Shown in pieces: positions 53,736 to 61,943 of a stretch of DNA of 64,000 nt; position 1 is the first letter of the stretch; every line of letters begins with the position of its first letter. The notes beneath the pieces were generated by a model. That model made no database searches. It saw nothing but the letters and a program-made list of their open reading frames with translations, and was not told the DNA's origin. The position numbers were made by a program, and so were the translations under genes. Source of the DNA: Burkholderia stagnalis (GTDB lineage Bacteria > Pseudomonadota > Gammaproteobacteria > Burkholderiales > Burkholderiaceae); contig NZ_CADESW010000001.1 of assembly GCF_902830275.1 (NCBI RefSeq), positions 372,001 through 436,000 of the forward strand. Direction: 5' to 3'.

Positions 53736-54313
53736 CCCCGCTGCCGCGCTGCTGCGTGATCACGCCGGAGCCGGCCTCCGCGTCGGACGCGGATTGCCGC
53801 GCGTTTCTCGACCGGCTGTCGGCCGTGCTCGCGCGCGGCGAGACGCTCGTGCAGCTGCGCGTGAAGTCGTTCGACGCCGCCGCGTTCGCGCGGCTCGCGG
53901 CCGACGCGCTCGCGCGCTGCGACGCGGCGGGCGCGCAACTGATGCTCAACGGCAGGATCGATGCGGCCGGCGTGACGGCGCTCGCCGGCGCCGGCTGGCA
54001 CCTCGACGGCGCGGCGCTGCATGCGTCCGCGCAACGGCCGCTGCCGGCCGGGCGGCTCGTGTCCGCCGCGTGCCATACGCTCGACGACCTGCAGCACGCG
54101 GCGCGCATCGGCGTGGATTTCGTCACGCTGTCGCCGGTGCTGCCGACGCTCAGCCATCCGGGCGCGCCGGCGCTCGGCTGGGCCACGTTCGGCGCATGGG
54201 TCGCGCAGGTCGCGCTGCCCGTCTATGCGCTCGGCGGAATGACGCGCGCGCAACTCGCCGACGCGCGCCGCCACGGCGCGCACGGCATCGCGGGTATCCG
54301 CGGCTTCTGGTAG
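53732..54313 (+). CDS. Thiamine-phosphate-synthase (TenI)-like protein
   Basis: 193 residues of the TMP-TENI barrel: ETLVQLRVKSFDAAAFARLA, LMLNGRI, the HLDGAALHA strand, SAACHTLDDLQHAARIGVDFVTLSPVLPTLSHPGAPALGW and VYALGGMTRAQL. The PVLPT.SHPGA..LGW segment is typical of the C-terminal domain found fused to MutT/Nudix hydrolases in many Proteobacteria; here it stands alone. The ThiE phosphate-binding residues are partly divergent so activity is uncertain. GTG 53732 overlaps the TGA of the CNNM gene, so translation is coupled. Confidence 0.8.
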   Translation: MTPLPRCCVITPEPASASDADCRAFLDRLSAVLARGETLVQLRVKSFDAAAFARLAADALARCDAAGAQLMLNGRIDAAGVTALAGAGWHLDGAALHASAQRPLPAGRLVSAACHTLDDLQHAARIGVDFVTLSPVLPTLSHPGAPALGWATFGAWVAQVALPVYALGGMTRAQLADARRHGAHGIAGIRGFW

Positions 54314-54322
54314 CGCAATCGC

Positions 54323-54434
54323 GCGCTCAAGCGCTCAAGCGCTCAAGCGCTCAAGCGCTCAAGCACTCAAGCACTCAAGCACTCAAGCACTCAAGCACTC
54401 AAGCACTCAGGCACTCAGGCACTCAGGCATTCAG
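54323..54434. repeat. 8-bp tandem array (14 units)
   Basis: GCGCTCAA x5, then GCACTCAA x5, GCACTCAG x3 and GCATTCAG x1, all 8 bases, giving 112 bases. Sequential single-base changes along the array show how it evolved. It fills the gap between two converging genes and its last unit supplies the stop codon of the TreZ-like gene (TGA, 54431-54433 on the minus strand). Confidence 0.95.
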
Positions 54435-56065
54435 GCGCGCATCCCGCGCAACATGCGATCGTCGATGCGGCGCACGTCGTGCGTCAGCGCGTACTCGTTG
54501 ACGTCGCCCGTCAGCCACGCGACCAGCGAATACGGCGGCAGTTCGCCTTCATCGACCCGGTCGCGCGCGCGGCCCGGCGTCTCGAACACCACCATCCCCG
54601 CCGGGGCGTCGAACGGCACCGCCTCCGGCGACAGGTTCAGCGCGATGCTGAGCGTCTCGCCGTCGGCGAGCCGCCACGCCGCGAGCAGCGCATCGGCTTC
54701 GCCGGTGCTGCTCGTGCGCAGCGTATGCGCATCCTCCGGCCGGCAGTCGGCCAGCCGCGGCGCGATCAGCTTCGCCCGCACCGCGAGCGCCGACTGCACG
54801 AAATGCGCGCGCTCTAGATCGCGCGCGGTTTCGTCGAAGATCAGCGGAATCTGCGGCGTCAGCAGCGACAGCGCGAGCGCGGCCAGGCCCGCCTCACGAT
54901 CCTCGCCGCAGTCCCGCAGCGCGCCGTCCGACAGCACCAGCGACGTCAGCGGCAGCGCGGTGTCGGCCGTGCCGCCTTCGCCGGCGGCCGTCGACGGCTG
55001 GAACGCGGCGCCGGCGGCCGTCAGCGCCCGCGCGAGCGTGTGGATCGACTGATGCGCGGAAAAGCCTTCGTGGCCGGACACGTCGCGGCCCGTCAGCCGG
55101 TGCAGCGCGCGTTCGCCGCAGCCGTTCCATTGCGCGTCGAAATGGGTGTCCGCGAGGTGCGCGGGATGGCGCTCGCTGCCGAGCACCAGGTGCACCAGCC
55201 GGTCGGCCTTCACGGCCGCGCGCACGCGGTCGGCGATCTCGCGCAGCCACGACACGCCGATGCGGTCCGCTTCGCGCAGCCGCAGGCCGTCGCAGCGGTA
55301 TTCCTCGATCCAGTACAGCGCGTTGTCGCAGAAGAAGTCGCACACCTCCGGATAGTCGAGCGCGAGCGGCGACGCCTGCAGCGGATCGTCGCGGGTGTGG
55401 AAGAACGGCGCCGCGTAATGACGCAGCGCCTCCGTGCCGCTGCCGAAACGCGCGTAGTCGAGTTCGAGCAGCACCGCGAGGCCGTAGCCGTGCGCATCGT
55501 CGATCAACGCCTTCAGCGCGTCGGGGCCGCCTTCGGCCGCCAGCGGCGCGAACGGCAGGCTGTCGTGCGGCGACGCGAGCAGTTCGAGCGCGGTCACGCC
55601 GAGATGCGCGAGCTGCGGCAGCCGGCGGCGCACGCCGTCGAAGCCGCCGGCCGCATGCGGCCGGATCGCGTACAGCGCGATGTCTTCCCACGGGCGGCCG
55701 CGCCAGAACGTGTGGCGCCACGTGAACGCGCGCGGGTCGACCACCTCGCTCGGGCCGTGCAGCCCTTCGGGCTGCGAACGGGATGCGGGATCGGGAATCG
55801 ACACCGCGTCATCGAGGCGATAGCGGTAGCGCGCGCCTGCGCCGCAGTCCGCGAACACTTCGAACCAGTTGGGGCCGGCGGGCGTCATCGGCATCGCGGT
55901 GAAGCCGCTGCCGGTGTCGAGCTCGAGCTGGACCTGCGTGCAGCCGGGCGCCCACACGCGGAAATGCGTGCGCGGCGACGTGCCGGCCGCGCCGCACGGC
56001 TGCGCGCCGAACGGCAGACAGTGAATGAAATGATGCGCATACGGATCGTGCGGACAATCGGACAT
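54431..56065 (-). CDS. TreZ-like protein lacking GH13 catalytic residues
   Basis: 544 residues. Layout follows maltooligosyl-trehalose trehalohydrolase: an N-terminal CBM48-like domain (HFRVWAPGCTQVQLELD, about 34-50), a long (beta/alpha)8 region and a C-terminal beta domain. The active-site motifs are altered: VLLDVVYNHFG becomes VLLELDYARFG (residues 198-208), the nucleophile of GLRLDA becomes R264 in DGLRLREAD, the acid Glu of HLVLEN becomes G296 in HLVLGSER, and the NHDQ region reads LVLSDGAL near 376-383. So it is probably a non-catalytic homologue or an enzyme with another role. ATG 56063-56065 follows GAGGAG. No TreX/TreY neighbours. Tandem arrays lie at both ends. Confidence 0.75.
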   Translation of the reverse strand: MSDCPHDPYAHHFIHCLPFGAQPCGAAGTSPRTHFRVWAPGCTQVQLELDTGSGFTAMPMTPAGPNWFEVFADCGAGARYRYRLDDAVSIPDPASRSQPEGLHGPSEVVDPRAFTWRHTFWRGRPWEDIALYAIRPHAAGGFDGVRRRLPQLAHLGVTALELLASPHDSLPFAPLAAEGGPDALKALIDDAHGYGLAVLLELDYARFGSGTEALRHYAAPFFHTRDDPLQASPLALDYPEVCDFFCDNALYWIEEYRCDGLRLREADRIGVSWLREIADRVRAAVKADRLVHLVLGSERHPAHLADTHFDAQWNGCGERALHRLTGRDVSGHEGFSAHQSIHTLARALTAAGAAFQPSTAAGEGGTADTALPLTSLVLSDGALRDCGEDREAGLAALALSLLTPQIPLIFDETARDLERAHFVQSALAVRAKLIAPRLADCRPEDAHTLRTSSTGEADALLAAWRLADGETLSIALNLSPEAVPFDAPAGMVVFETPGRARDRVDEGELPPYSLVAWLTGDVNEYALTHDVRRIDDRMLRGMRA

Positions 56066-56227
56066 CGTGCGCTCCTCGTGCGTGCCGGGCTGCACGGATG
56101 CGCCGTCGATCGGCGCAGGGAGGGCCTGGCATGCGGGTCGCCAAGCAGGAGGGAGGAAAGCAGTATGCGCCGGTTTTCGCGGCGGCGATCCGTACGACCG
56201 GACATTATTAATTGCGTATTGACCCCG

Positions 56228-56409
56228 GGGTTCCGGGTTCCGGGTTCCGGGTTCCGGGTTCCGGGTTCCGGGTTCCGGGTTCCGGGTTCCGGGTTCCGGG
56301 TTCCGGGTTCCGGGTTCCGGGTTCCGGGTTCCGGGTTCCGGGTTCCGGGTTCCGGGTTCCGGGTTCCGGGTTCCGGGTTCCGGGCTCAGGGCTCAGGGCT
56401 CAGGGCTCT
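56228..56409. repeat. 7-bp tandem array, GGGTTCC x22 then GGGCTCA/T x4
   Basis: Twenty-two exact GGGTTCC copies (56228-56381) followed by GGGCTCA x3 and GGGCTCT (to 56409). Each unit carries GGG, so 26 G-tracts occur at 7-base spacing on the plus strand. Confidence 0.96.
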
Positions 56410-56490
56410 CCCGGCACCGGCTCCCGGCACTGGCACCGGCACCGGCACCGGCTCCCGGCTCCCGGCTCCCGGCTCCCGGCCCCTGCGCTT
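56410..56490. repeat. Degenerate CCCGGCT / CACCGG array
   Basis: Continuation of the first array as irregular 6- and 7-base units (CCCGGCA, CACCGG, CCCGGCT). Unit boundaries are imprecise, so this is an older, decayed part. Confidence 0.75.
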
Positions 56491-56511
56491 CGCGCGAGCG
56501 CGCCGATGCCC

Positions 56512-56550
56512 GCGCATCGCGCATCGCGCATCGCGCATCGCGCATCGCGC
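56512..56550. repeat. 7-bp tandem array, GCGCATC x5
   Basis: Five exact GCGCATC units (56512-56546) plus a partial sixth, directly before the methyltransferase leader. Same period as the GGGTTCC array but unrelated unit sequence. Confidence 0.9.
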
Positions 56551-56667
56551 CGCAACAAGGTAGTCGCGATACCGGAATGGCCGCTCGCCTTGTTGGCCAT
56601 CGGCGTCGCGCTTACGCTCTGCGGCATCGCGCGGGCACGCCGTCCGCGCCCCCGCCGAGGACCCGCC

Positions 56668-57375
56668 ATGTCGCTTCCCGCCAGCGCCGCGAAATTCGAT
56701 CCGGCGCGCGCCGCCGAATACGCCGAGCAATCCCGCATCGCCCTCGCCGGCTACGACGCGTGCCACGAACTGGCCGCCTGCATGCTCGCGTCGACGATCG
56801 GCCGGCCGGACGCGCAACTGCTCGTCGCGGGCGCGGGCGGCACCGGCCAGGAAATCCTCGTCGCCGCCGCGCTCGAACCGGGCTGGCGCTTCACCGCCGC
56901 CGACCCGTCCGCGCCGATGCTGGCGCTCGCGCGCGGCAACGTCGAGGCCGCCGGGTACGGCGCGCGCACGCGCTTCGTCGAGGCCGAAGTCGACGCGCTG
57001 CCCGACACGGCCGCCTTTGACGGCGCGACGCTGATCGGCGTGCTGCACCACTTGCCCGGCGACGACGCGAAAGCCGCGCTGCTGCGCGCGATCGCGCGGC
57101 GGCTGAAGCCCGGCGCACCGCTCGTCGTCGCCGGCAACTACCGGCACTATGCGGCGCACCCGCGCCTGCTCGACGCGTGGCGGCAGCGCTGGCGGATGAA
57201 AGGCGCGACGCCCGACGTGGTGGACGCGAAGCTCGCGAAGATCCTGCAAGGCGCCGATCCGCCCGCGACCGAGGACGCCATCCACCGGTTGCTGCACGAC
57301 GCCGGGTTCGACGCGCCGCTGCGCTTTTTCGCGAGCCTGTTCTGGGGCGCGTGGATCGCGGTGCGGCGCGCGTGA
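56668..57375 (+). CDS. Class I SAM-dependent methyltransferase
   Basis: 235 residues. Motif I is VAGAGGTGQEILVAAALEPGWRFTAADPSAPMLALAR (about 52-88), with VAGAGGTGQE and the acidic ADPS at the end of strand 2; the following motifs include VLHHLPGDDAKAALLRAIARRLKPGAPLVVAG. Substrate not recognisable. ATG 56668 has GAGG about 10 bases upstream. It lies behind the 7-bp arrays. A hydrophobic in-frame stretch upstream of the start has no usable start codon, so it was left out. Confidence 0.87.
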   Translation: MSLPASAAKFDPARAAEYAEQSRIALAGYDACHELAACMLASTIGRPDAQLLVAGAGGTGQEILVAAALEPGWRFTAADPSAPMLALARGNVEAAGYGARTRFVEAEVDALPDTAAFDGATLIGVLHHLPGDDAKAALLRAIARRLKPGAPLVVAGNYRHYAAHPRLLDAWRQRWRMKGATPDVVDAKLAKILQGADPPATEDAIHRLLHDAGFDAPLRFFASLFWGAWIAVRRA

Positions 57376-57457
57376 CGGCACACGGGCCGCGAATGGACGT
57401 GCCGCCCGGTGCGCACACCCTCTATGATGAGGTTCCCGCCCCTGCCCCGGCCCGCCC

Positions 57458-58126
57458 ATGCTCACCGTCCACCACCTGAACAACTCGCGTTCGCAGCGCG
57501 TGCTCTGGCTGCTCGAGGAACTCGGCGTGCCGTACGAGATCGTGCGCTACGCGCGCGACCCGAAGACGATGCTCGCGCCGCCCGCGCTGCGCGCGATCCA
57601 TCCGCTCGGCAAGTCGCCGGTCGTCACCGACGACGGCCGCACCTTCGCCGAATCAGGCGCGATCGTCGACTACCTGGTCGAGCGCTACGGCGCGGGCCGC
57701 CTCGCGCCGCCGCCGGGCACGACGGAGCGGCTCGACTACACGTACTGGCTGCATTACGCGGAAGGCTCGGCGATGCCGCCGCTGCTGCTCAAGCTGGTCG
57801 CGCTGCGGATCGCGAACGCGCCGATGCCGTTCTTCGCGCGGCCGATCGCGCGCAAGATCGCCGCGACGCTGCAGTCGAGCTTCATCGATCCGCAGATCGC
57901 GCTGCATCTCGGCTACCTCGACGACACGCTGCGCCGCACCGGCTGGTTCGTCGGCGACAGCTTCAGCGCGGCGGACATCCAGATGAGCTTCCCGCTCGAA
58001 GCGGCGACCGCGCGCGGCGGCGGCAGCGCGCATCCGGCGATCGCGCGCTTCCTCGACACGATTCATGCGCGGCCTGCCTACCAACGCGCGCTCGAACGCG
58101 GCGGCCCGTACGCGCTGCTCGCGTGA
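57458..58126 (+). CDS. Glutathione S-transferase
   Basis: 222 residues. Thioredoxin-like domain with NNSRSQRVLWLLEELGVPYE (about 8-27), HPLGKSPVVTDDG (about 48-60) and the glutathione-binding ESGAIVDYL (about 65-73), then the helical domain. The first-turn Ser (NSRSQR) is the likely catalytic residue. Substrate unknown. No operon partner; 82 bases after the methyltransferase. Confidence 0.9.
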   Translation: MLTVHHLNNSRSQRVLWLLEELGVPYEIVRYARDPKTMLAPPALRAIHPLGKSPVVTDDGRTFAESGAIVDYLVERYGAGRLAPPPGTTERLDYTYWLHYAEGSAMPPLLLKLVALRIANAPMPFFARPIARKIAATLQSSFIDPQIALHLGYLDDTLRRTGWFVGDSFSAADIQMSFPLEAATARGGGSAHPAIARFLDTIHARPAYQRALERGGPYALLA

Positions 58127-58154
58127 CGCGCCGCCGCGCGCCTGCGACGGCGGC

Positions 58155-58808
58155 TCAGCTCAACAGCCCGGCCGCGACGTTGATCGACAGGCCCAGCACG
58201 GCCATGTTGAAGTAGAACGAAAGAATCGACTGCGACAGCACCGCGCGCCGCGCCGGGCGGCTGCCGAGCGACACGTCGGCGGTTTGCGACGCGACCGCGA
58301 TCGTGAACGAGAAGTACAGGAAATCCCAATAGTCGGGCTCGAGCTTGCTGTCCGGAAAGCGCAGCGCGCGCTCGCTGGCCGGCGACCCGTAGTAGAGCCG
58401 CGCGTAATGCAGCGTGAAGATCGTCGGGATCAGGAACCACGCGCCGAACAGCGTCGCAGCCGTCACCGCGTAATGGCCGAGCCCGGCGCGAAAGCCCACG
58501 TTCTTCGCGGTCGCCAGCTCGATCGCGATCGCCGCGACGCTCGCGACGGTCGCGACGCAGATCACCGTCAGCACGGTGGTCGCGTTCTGATCCTCGCGCA
58601 TGGCGATCTCGCGCACCTTGTGATGGTGCGCGGTCACCATGCGTATCCACATCATCGCCAGGTACAGCCAGATCGCGACGTCCCAGCCGACCAGCGCCCG
58701 GGCGCCCGGGCGCAGCGGCGCGGGCAGCAGGAGCGCGCCGAGCACGCCCGCCACGAGCGCCGCCATCAGGCGCGGCCGGTTGCGTAATACCTGCGGATAA
58801 AGGGTCAT
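58155..58808 (-). CDS. DUF1345 membrane protein
   Basis: 217 residues, about five or six helices, with the family's [10 protein letters not shown] and [22 protein letters not shown] segments. Function unknown. ATG 58806-58808. Converges with the GST gene. Confidence 0.88.
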   Translation of the reverse strand: MTLYPQVLRNRPRLMAALVAGVLGALLLPAPLRPGARALVGWDVAIWLYLAMMWIRMVTAHHHKVREIAMREDQNATTVLTVICVATVASVAAIAIELATAKNVGFRAGLGHYAVTAATLFGAWFLIPTIFTLHYARLYYGSPASERALRFPDSKLEPDYWDFLYFSFTIAVASQTADVSLGSRPARRAVLSQSILSFYFNMAVLGLSINVAAGLLS

Positions 58809-58944
58809 CGTGGGTGTCCGAAAGCGAATGGAAAGGCGCCGGGCGGCGCGCGAAGGCCCGCTGCGGGCCGCCCGGCGGGTACCGCCCCGATTATCGCCAT
58901 TCCGGCTCGGCGTGGCGACCGATGCCAGCGCCTAAGATAAGAAG

Positions 58945-59676
58945 ATGACTGCCGCCCCCACCCTCTGCCGCCACCCCGCGAACACGGCGGGCCGCGATTT
59001 CGTCGTCGGCGATCTGCACGGCTGCCTCGGCCCGCTGCGCGCGCTGCTGCACGACGTCCGCTTCGACCCGGCCCGCGACCGCCTGTTCTCCGTCGGCGAC
59101 CTGGTCGACCGCGGCCCCGAATCGGAAGCCGCGCTCGACCTGCTCGATCGCCCGTGGTGCCACGTCGTGCGCGGCAATCACGAGGAAGTGCTGTGCCTCG
59201 TCGCGCGCGGCCAGCTGCCGGCCGACGCGTGGCGCGGCATCGGCGGCGACTGGGGCGCGGACCTGCCGCCGGAGCGCCTGCACGCGCATGCGGCGCGGGT
59301 CGACACGCTGCCGCTCGTGCGTGTGATCGGCGACGGGCCCGCGCGCTTCAACGTGCTGCATGCGGAATTCTTCGGCCCGGATGCCGCGCTCGATACGGGC
59401 AGTTACGCGCCGGACGTGCGCGAGCGGCTGATCTGGGGGCGCGATCTCGTGCAGGGGCTCGCCGATCCCGTCCGGCAGGACGGCCTGTCGCTGACGTGCA
59501 GCGGCCATACGCCGGTGCGCGCACCGCTGCGGATCGGCGCGCAATGGTTCATCGACACGGGCGCGTTCGCGCCGGCCGGCCGGCTCACGCTCGTCGAGCC
59601 GCGCACCGGCAAGAGCTGGTCGGTGTCGCAAGCCGAGGCGCGCGAGCGGCATGCGGGCGAGTGGGCGTTGCCTTGA
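58945..59676 (+). CDS. Metallophosphoesterase (Ser/Thr phosphatase-like)
   Basis: 243 residues with the full PPP signature: GDLHG (about 22-26), GDLVDRGP (about 51-58), RGNHE (about 76-80), plus HAEF and SGHTP for the remaining metal ligands. It resembles lambda phosphatase and PrpA/PrpB. Substrate could be a phosphoprotein or a nucleotide. Ends 12 bases before the convergent RES toxin gene. Confidence 0.9.
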   Translation: MTAAPTLCRHPANTAGRDFVVGDLHGCLGPLRALLHDVRFDPARDRLFSVGDLVDRGPESEAALDLLDRPWCHVVRGNHEEVLCLVARGQLPADAWRGIGGDWGADLPPERLHAHAARVDTLPLVRVIGDGPARFNVLHAEFFGPDAALDTGSYAPDVRERLIWGRDLVQGLADPVRQDGLSLTCSGHTPVRAPLRIGAQWFIDTGAFAPAGRLTLVEPRTGKSWSVSQAEARERHAGEWALP

Positions 59677-59688
59677 CGCCGGCGGCCG

Positions 59689-60396
59689 CTACCCCACCTG
59701 GCTCAGCTCGAACACCGCATCGACCGCGTGGCCGTTCCAGTTGTATTCGAGATAGGCCGCGTGATGGCAGTCATGCAGGATCGCGGTGCGAAACGCCGCC
59801 AGGCATTCGCCGAGCGGATCGCGCACCGACGGATAGACGACGCCCGCCCCGCCCGCGTCGCGCACCGCCCGCCCGAGCGCCTGCCCCGCACCGTAATCGA
59901 CCGGATGCAGCAGCGCCGGATCGCGCTGCGGCCACGCGCGCACGTCGGCCACCTCGCCCTGTGCGGCCACCGTATACAGCCGCATCTGCTGGCGCATCGG
60001 CGGCTCCTTCGTCGCGGCCAGGAACAGCGCGCTGTGGTAGCGGGTTTCCGCGATCGCCGTGTCGCGGGAGCGCGCGCAGTAGAACACGCCGTAGCTGCCG
60101 TCCGAGAAACGGCTGCCCTGCGGATTCAGATGCGTGAAGGCGGCCATGATCGGCCCCCAGCCGAGCCCGTAGCGGCGCTCGGCGGGCGGCACGAGGTCGA
60201 GCGCGCCCACTTCGTTGCGGATGCGGTCGTTGGTCAGCGATTCGAGCGCGTACAGCACGTCGAAATCGTCCGCCGACGCGACGCGGTCGAACAGGTTGAT
60301 CGCCGGAAAGCGGGTGGGAATGACGCGATAGGCGGGCGCCCAGTCGAGGGCCGTGACCGGCCACTGCAGCGATGCGTCCGGAACGTTCACGCCCAT
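59689..60396 (-). CDS. RES-domain toxin (NAD+-degrading type)
   Basis: 235 residues. RES signature: Arg96 in GSRFSDGSYGVFYCA, Glu117 in AIAETRYH and Ser190 in VVYPSVRDP. RES toxins such as MbcT and others degrade NAD+ (phosphorolysis or glycohydrolysis). ATG 60394-60396 overlaps the antitoxin stop by 10 bases, the antitoxin being the upstream gene. This completes a RES-Xre pair. It probably halts growth when the antitoxin is lost. Confidence 0.88.
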   Translation of the reverse strand: MGVNVPDASLQWPVTALDWAPAYRVIPTRFPAINLFDRVASADDFDVLYALESLTNDRIRNEVGALDLVPPAERRYGLGWGPIMAAFTHLNPQGSRFSDGSYGVFYCARSRDTAIAETRYHSALFLAATKEPPMRQQMRLYTVAAQGEVADVRAWPQRDPALLHPVDYGAGQALGRAVRDAGGAGVVYPSVRDPLGECLAAFRTAILHDCHHAAYLEYNWNGHAVDAVFELSQVG

Positions 60397-60806
60397 CCGC
60401 CCCGCATCGCGTCGAGGTATTGGCGCACGGCGACGAGATCGCCGACGTTGCCGGCCAGCATGCGATCCAGCGCGCGCTTGCCGCCGAACGGCGCCGCGTC
60501 GTTCGGGCGCTTGACCCACGCGTCGGCGGCGGCCGGCTGCGGCAGCAGGATCTGCAGCGCCTTGTAGATGCCGAGCAGCAGCGACAGGCGTTCGAGCGTG
60601 TCGCGCGGCAGGCGCGCCGATTCCGGCGCCGCCTTCCACTTGAAGAACGTCGAGCGGCCGGGCGACCCGAGCAGCACGATCTGCTCGTCGATCGTCAGCG
60701 CCCAGTCGCGCGCGATGTTGAAGAACGCGCGCAGGCCGGCCGCCGACATCTGCGCGACCGAGGCCTGCGGCGGAACGGAATGCGGAAGGTGGGCGGGCTG
60801 GGACAT
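60387..60806 (-). CDS. MbcA/ParS/Xre-type antitoxin
   Basis: 139 residues. N-terminal Xre-like helix-turn-helix (about 20-65: GLRAFFNIARDWALTIDEQIVLLGSPGRSTFFKWK) then the toxin-binding domain (DUF2384-like, about 70-137) with LERLSLLLGIYKALQILL and GGKRALDRMLAGNVGDLVAVRQYLDAMRGGW. It should neutralise the RES toxin and repress the operon. ATG 60804-60806; TTG 60821 would add five residues. Upstream lie TTAGT/ACTAA half-sites and a promoter. Confidence 0.88.
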   Translation of the reverse strand: MSQPAHLPHSVPPQASVAQMSAAGLRAFFNIARDWALTIDEQIVLLGSPGRSTFFKWKAAPESARLPRDTLERLSLLLGIYKALQILLPQPAAADAWVKRPNDAAPFGGKRALDRMLAGNVGDLVAVRQYLDAMRGGWA

Positions 60807-60810
60807 GCTC

Positions 60811-60865
60811 GTTAGTCTCAAAACGAATTCACTAACAACATTAGTCCATTCTCGTATTTTTGCAA
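60811..60865 (-). promoter_or_regulatory. RES-Xre operon promoter and operator half-sites
   Basis: Half-sites GTTAGT (60811-60816), ACTAAC (60831-60836) and TTAGT (60841-60845) make a wide inverted repeat and a close one (ACTAA-N5-TTAGT). On the minus strand TTGCAA (60860-60865), 16 bases, TAATGT (60838-60843) is a promoter candidate overlapping the sites, which fits autoregulation by the antitoxin. Confidence 0.65.
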
Positions 60866-61061
60866 GGGTCGCCCCCCGTCGTCGCTTCGGTCACGTCTCT
60901 CGGCTCGCCTCATTCGCGCCGAATCGATATTTTTTGTCCATTCTGGACTCCGATTTTATTTTCTGTCTTAATGGCAGTGCGGAGGCCTAGCCGTCTCCAC
61001 GCCCAGTCCGGCTGAACCGCGTCGTATGGAACCGGAAAGACCACGCCAAGGAATGCACACC

Positions 61062-61844
61062 ATGAAGAGACTGATTGCCGCCGTTTCGATCGCCCTGCTC
61101 GCCGCATCCGCCGGCACCGCCGCCGCGAAGGACTGGACCACGCTGCGCTTCGGCACCGACGCGAGCTATGCGCCGTTCGAGTCGAAGGCGCCCGACGGCA
61201 AGCTCGTCGGCTTCGACATCGATCTCGGCAACGAGATCTGCGCGCGCCTGAAGGCGAAGTGCGTATGGGCGGAGAACGATTTCGACGGGATGATCCCGGC
61301 GCTGAAGGCGAAGAAGTTCGACGCGGTGCTGTCGTCGATGTCGATCACCGCGCAGCGCGCGGAGCAGATCGCGTTCACGACGAAGATCTACAACCAGCCG
61401 ACGCGGCTCGTCGTGAAGAAGGGCTCGCCGCTGCTGCCGACCGGCGAATCGCTGAAGGGCAAGTCGGTGGGCGTCGAACAGGGCACGACGCAGGAAGCGT
61501 ACGCGAAGGCGTACTGGGCGAAGCAAGGCGCGAACGTCGTGTCGTACCAGAACCAGGACGGCGTCTATGCGGACCTGCTGGCCGGCCGGCTCGACGCCGC
61601 GCTGCAGGACGAGGTGCAGGCCGCGATCGGCTTCCTGAAATCGCCGCGCGGCGCCGGCTACCAGTTCGTCGGGCCGGAACTCGTCGACGAGAAGGTGCTC
61701 GGCGTCGGCGCGGGCATCGGCCTGCGCAAGGAGGACGCGGACCTGAAGGCGAAGATCGACCGCGCGATCCTCGACATGGTGAAGGACGGCACCTACAGGC
61801 GGCTCGCGTCCAAATACTTCGACTTCGACATCTACGGCGGCTGA
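61062..61844 (+). CDS. Amino-acid ABC transporter substrate-binding protein (LAO/HisJ-like)
   Basis: 260 residues with a Sec signal (about 1-22, ending GTAAA) and the SBP_bac_3 fold: LRFGTDASYAPFESKAPDGKLVGFDIDLGNEICARLKAKCVWAENDFDGMIPALKAKKFDAVLSSMSIT. It resembles lysine/arginine/ornithine or histidine binding proteins. No permease or ATPase is adjacent, so it must serve a transporter encoded elsewhere. ATG 61062 preferred to 61026 because the signal peptide begins there. Confidence 0.92.
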   Translation: MKRLIAAVSIALLAASAGTAAAKDWTTLRFGTDASYAPFESKAPDGKLVGFDIDLGNEICARLKAKCVWAENDFDGMIPALKAKKFDAVLSSMSITAQRAEQIAFTTKIYNQPTRLVVKKGSPLLPTGESLKGKSVGVEQGTTQEAYAKAYWAKQGANVVSYQNQDGVYADLLAGRLDAALQDEVQAAIGFLKSPRGAGYQFVGPELVDEKVLGVGAGIGLRKEDADLKAKIDRAILDMVKDGTYRRLASKYFDFDIYGG

Positions 61845-61866
61845 CGCGGCCCGCCCCCGCCCCACC

Positions 61867-61895
61867 AAAAAGACGCGGCCGGACAAGCCGGCCGC
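61867..61895 (-). terminator. Terminator of the tad gene cluster
   Basis: 8-bp arms GCGGCCGG/CCGGCCGC (61875-61882, 61888-61895); on the minus strand the 3' arm is followed by GTCTTTTT. It lies 49 bases after the tadC stop. Confidence 0.75.
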
Positions 61896-61943
61896 CTCCC
61901 CTCCCCGCCGCCGTGATCCGGCGGCGCCCGTCGTCCGGAATTC

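Larger units (their letters stand above)
56066..56667. other. Repeat-filled gap before the methyltransferase gene
   Basis: 602 bases, mostly tandem arrays. Frames reading through the arrays give a repeated GSGFRVP peptide in each frame and are not genes. The promoter of the TreZ-like gene should lie in 56066-56225. The last 90 bases before ATG 56668 encode in frame a hydrophobic stretch (about 56575-56635) but no start codon with a ribosome site leads into it. Confidence 0.5.

Noticed and set aside
56228..56550. Possible CRISPR array
   Set aside because: Units are 7-8 bases with no spacers and no cas genes nearby; these are simple tandem repeats.
56212..56667. Frame encoding repeated GSGFRVP fused to the methyltransferase
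   Set aside because: A 7-bp repeat reads as the same heptapeptide in every frame, so the openness is an artefact; a ribosome site and the family start are at 56668.
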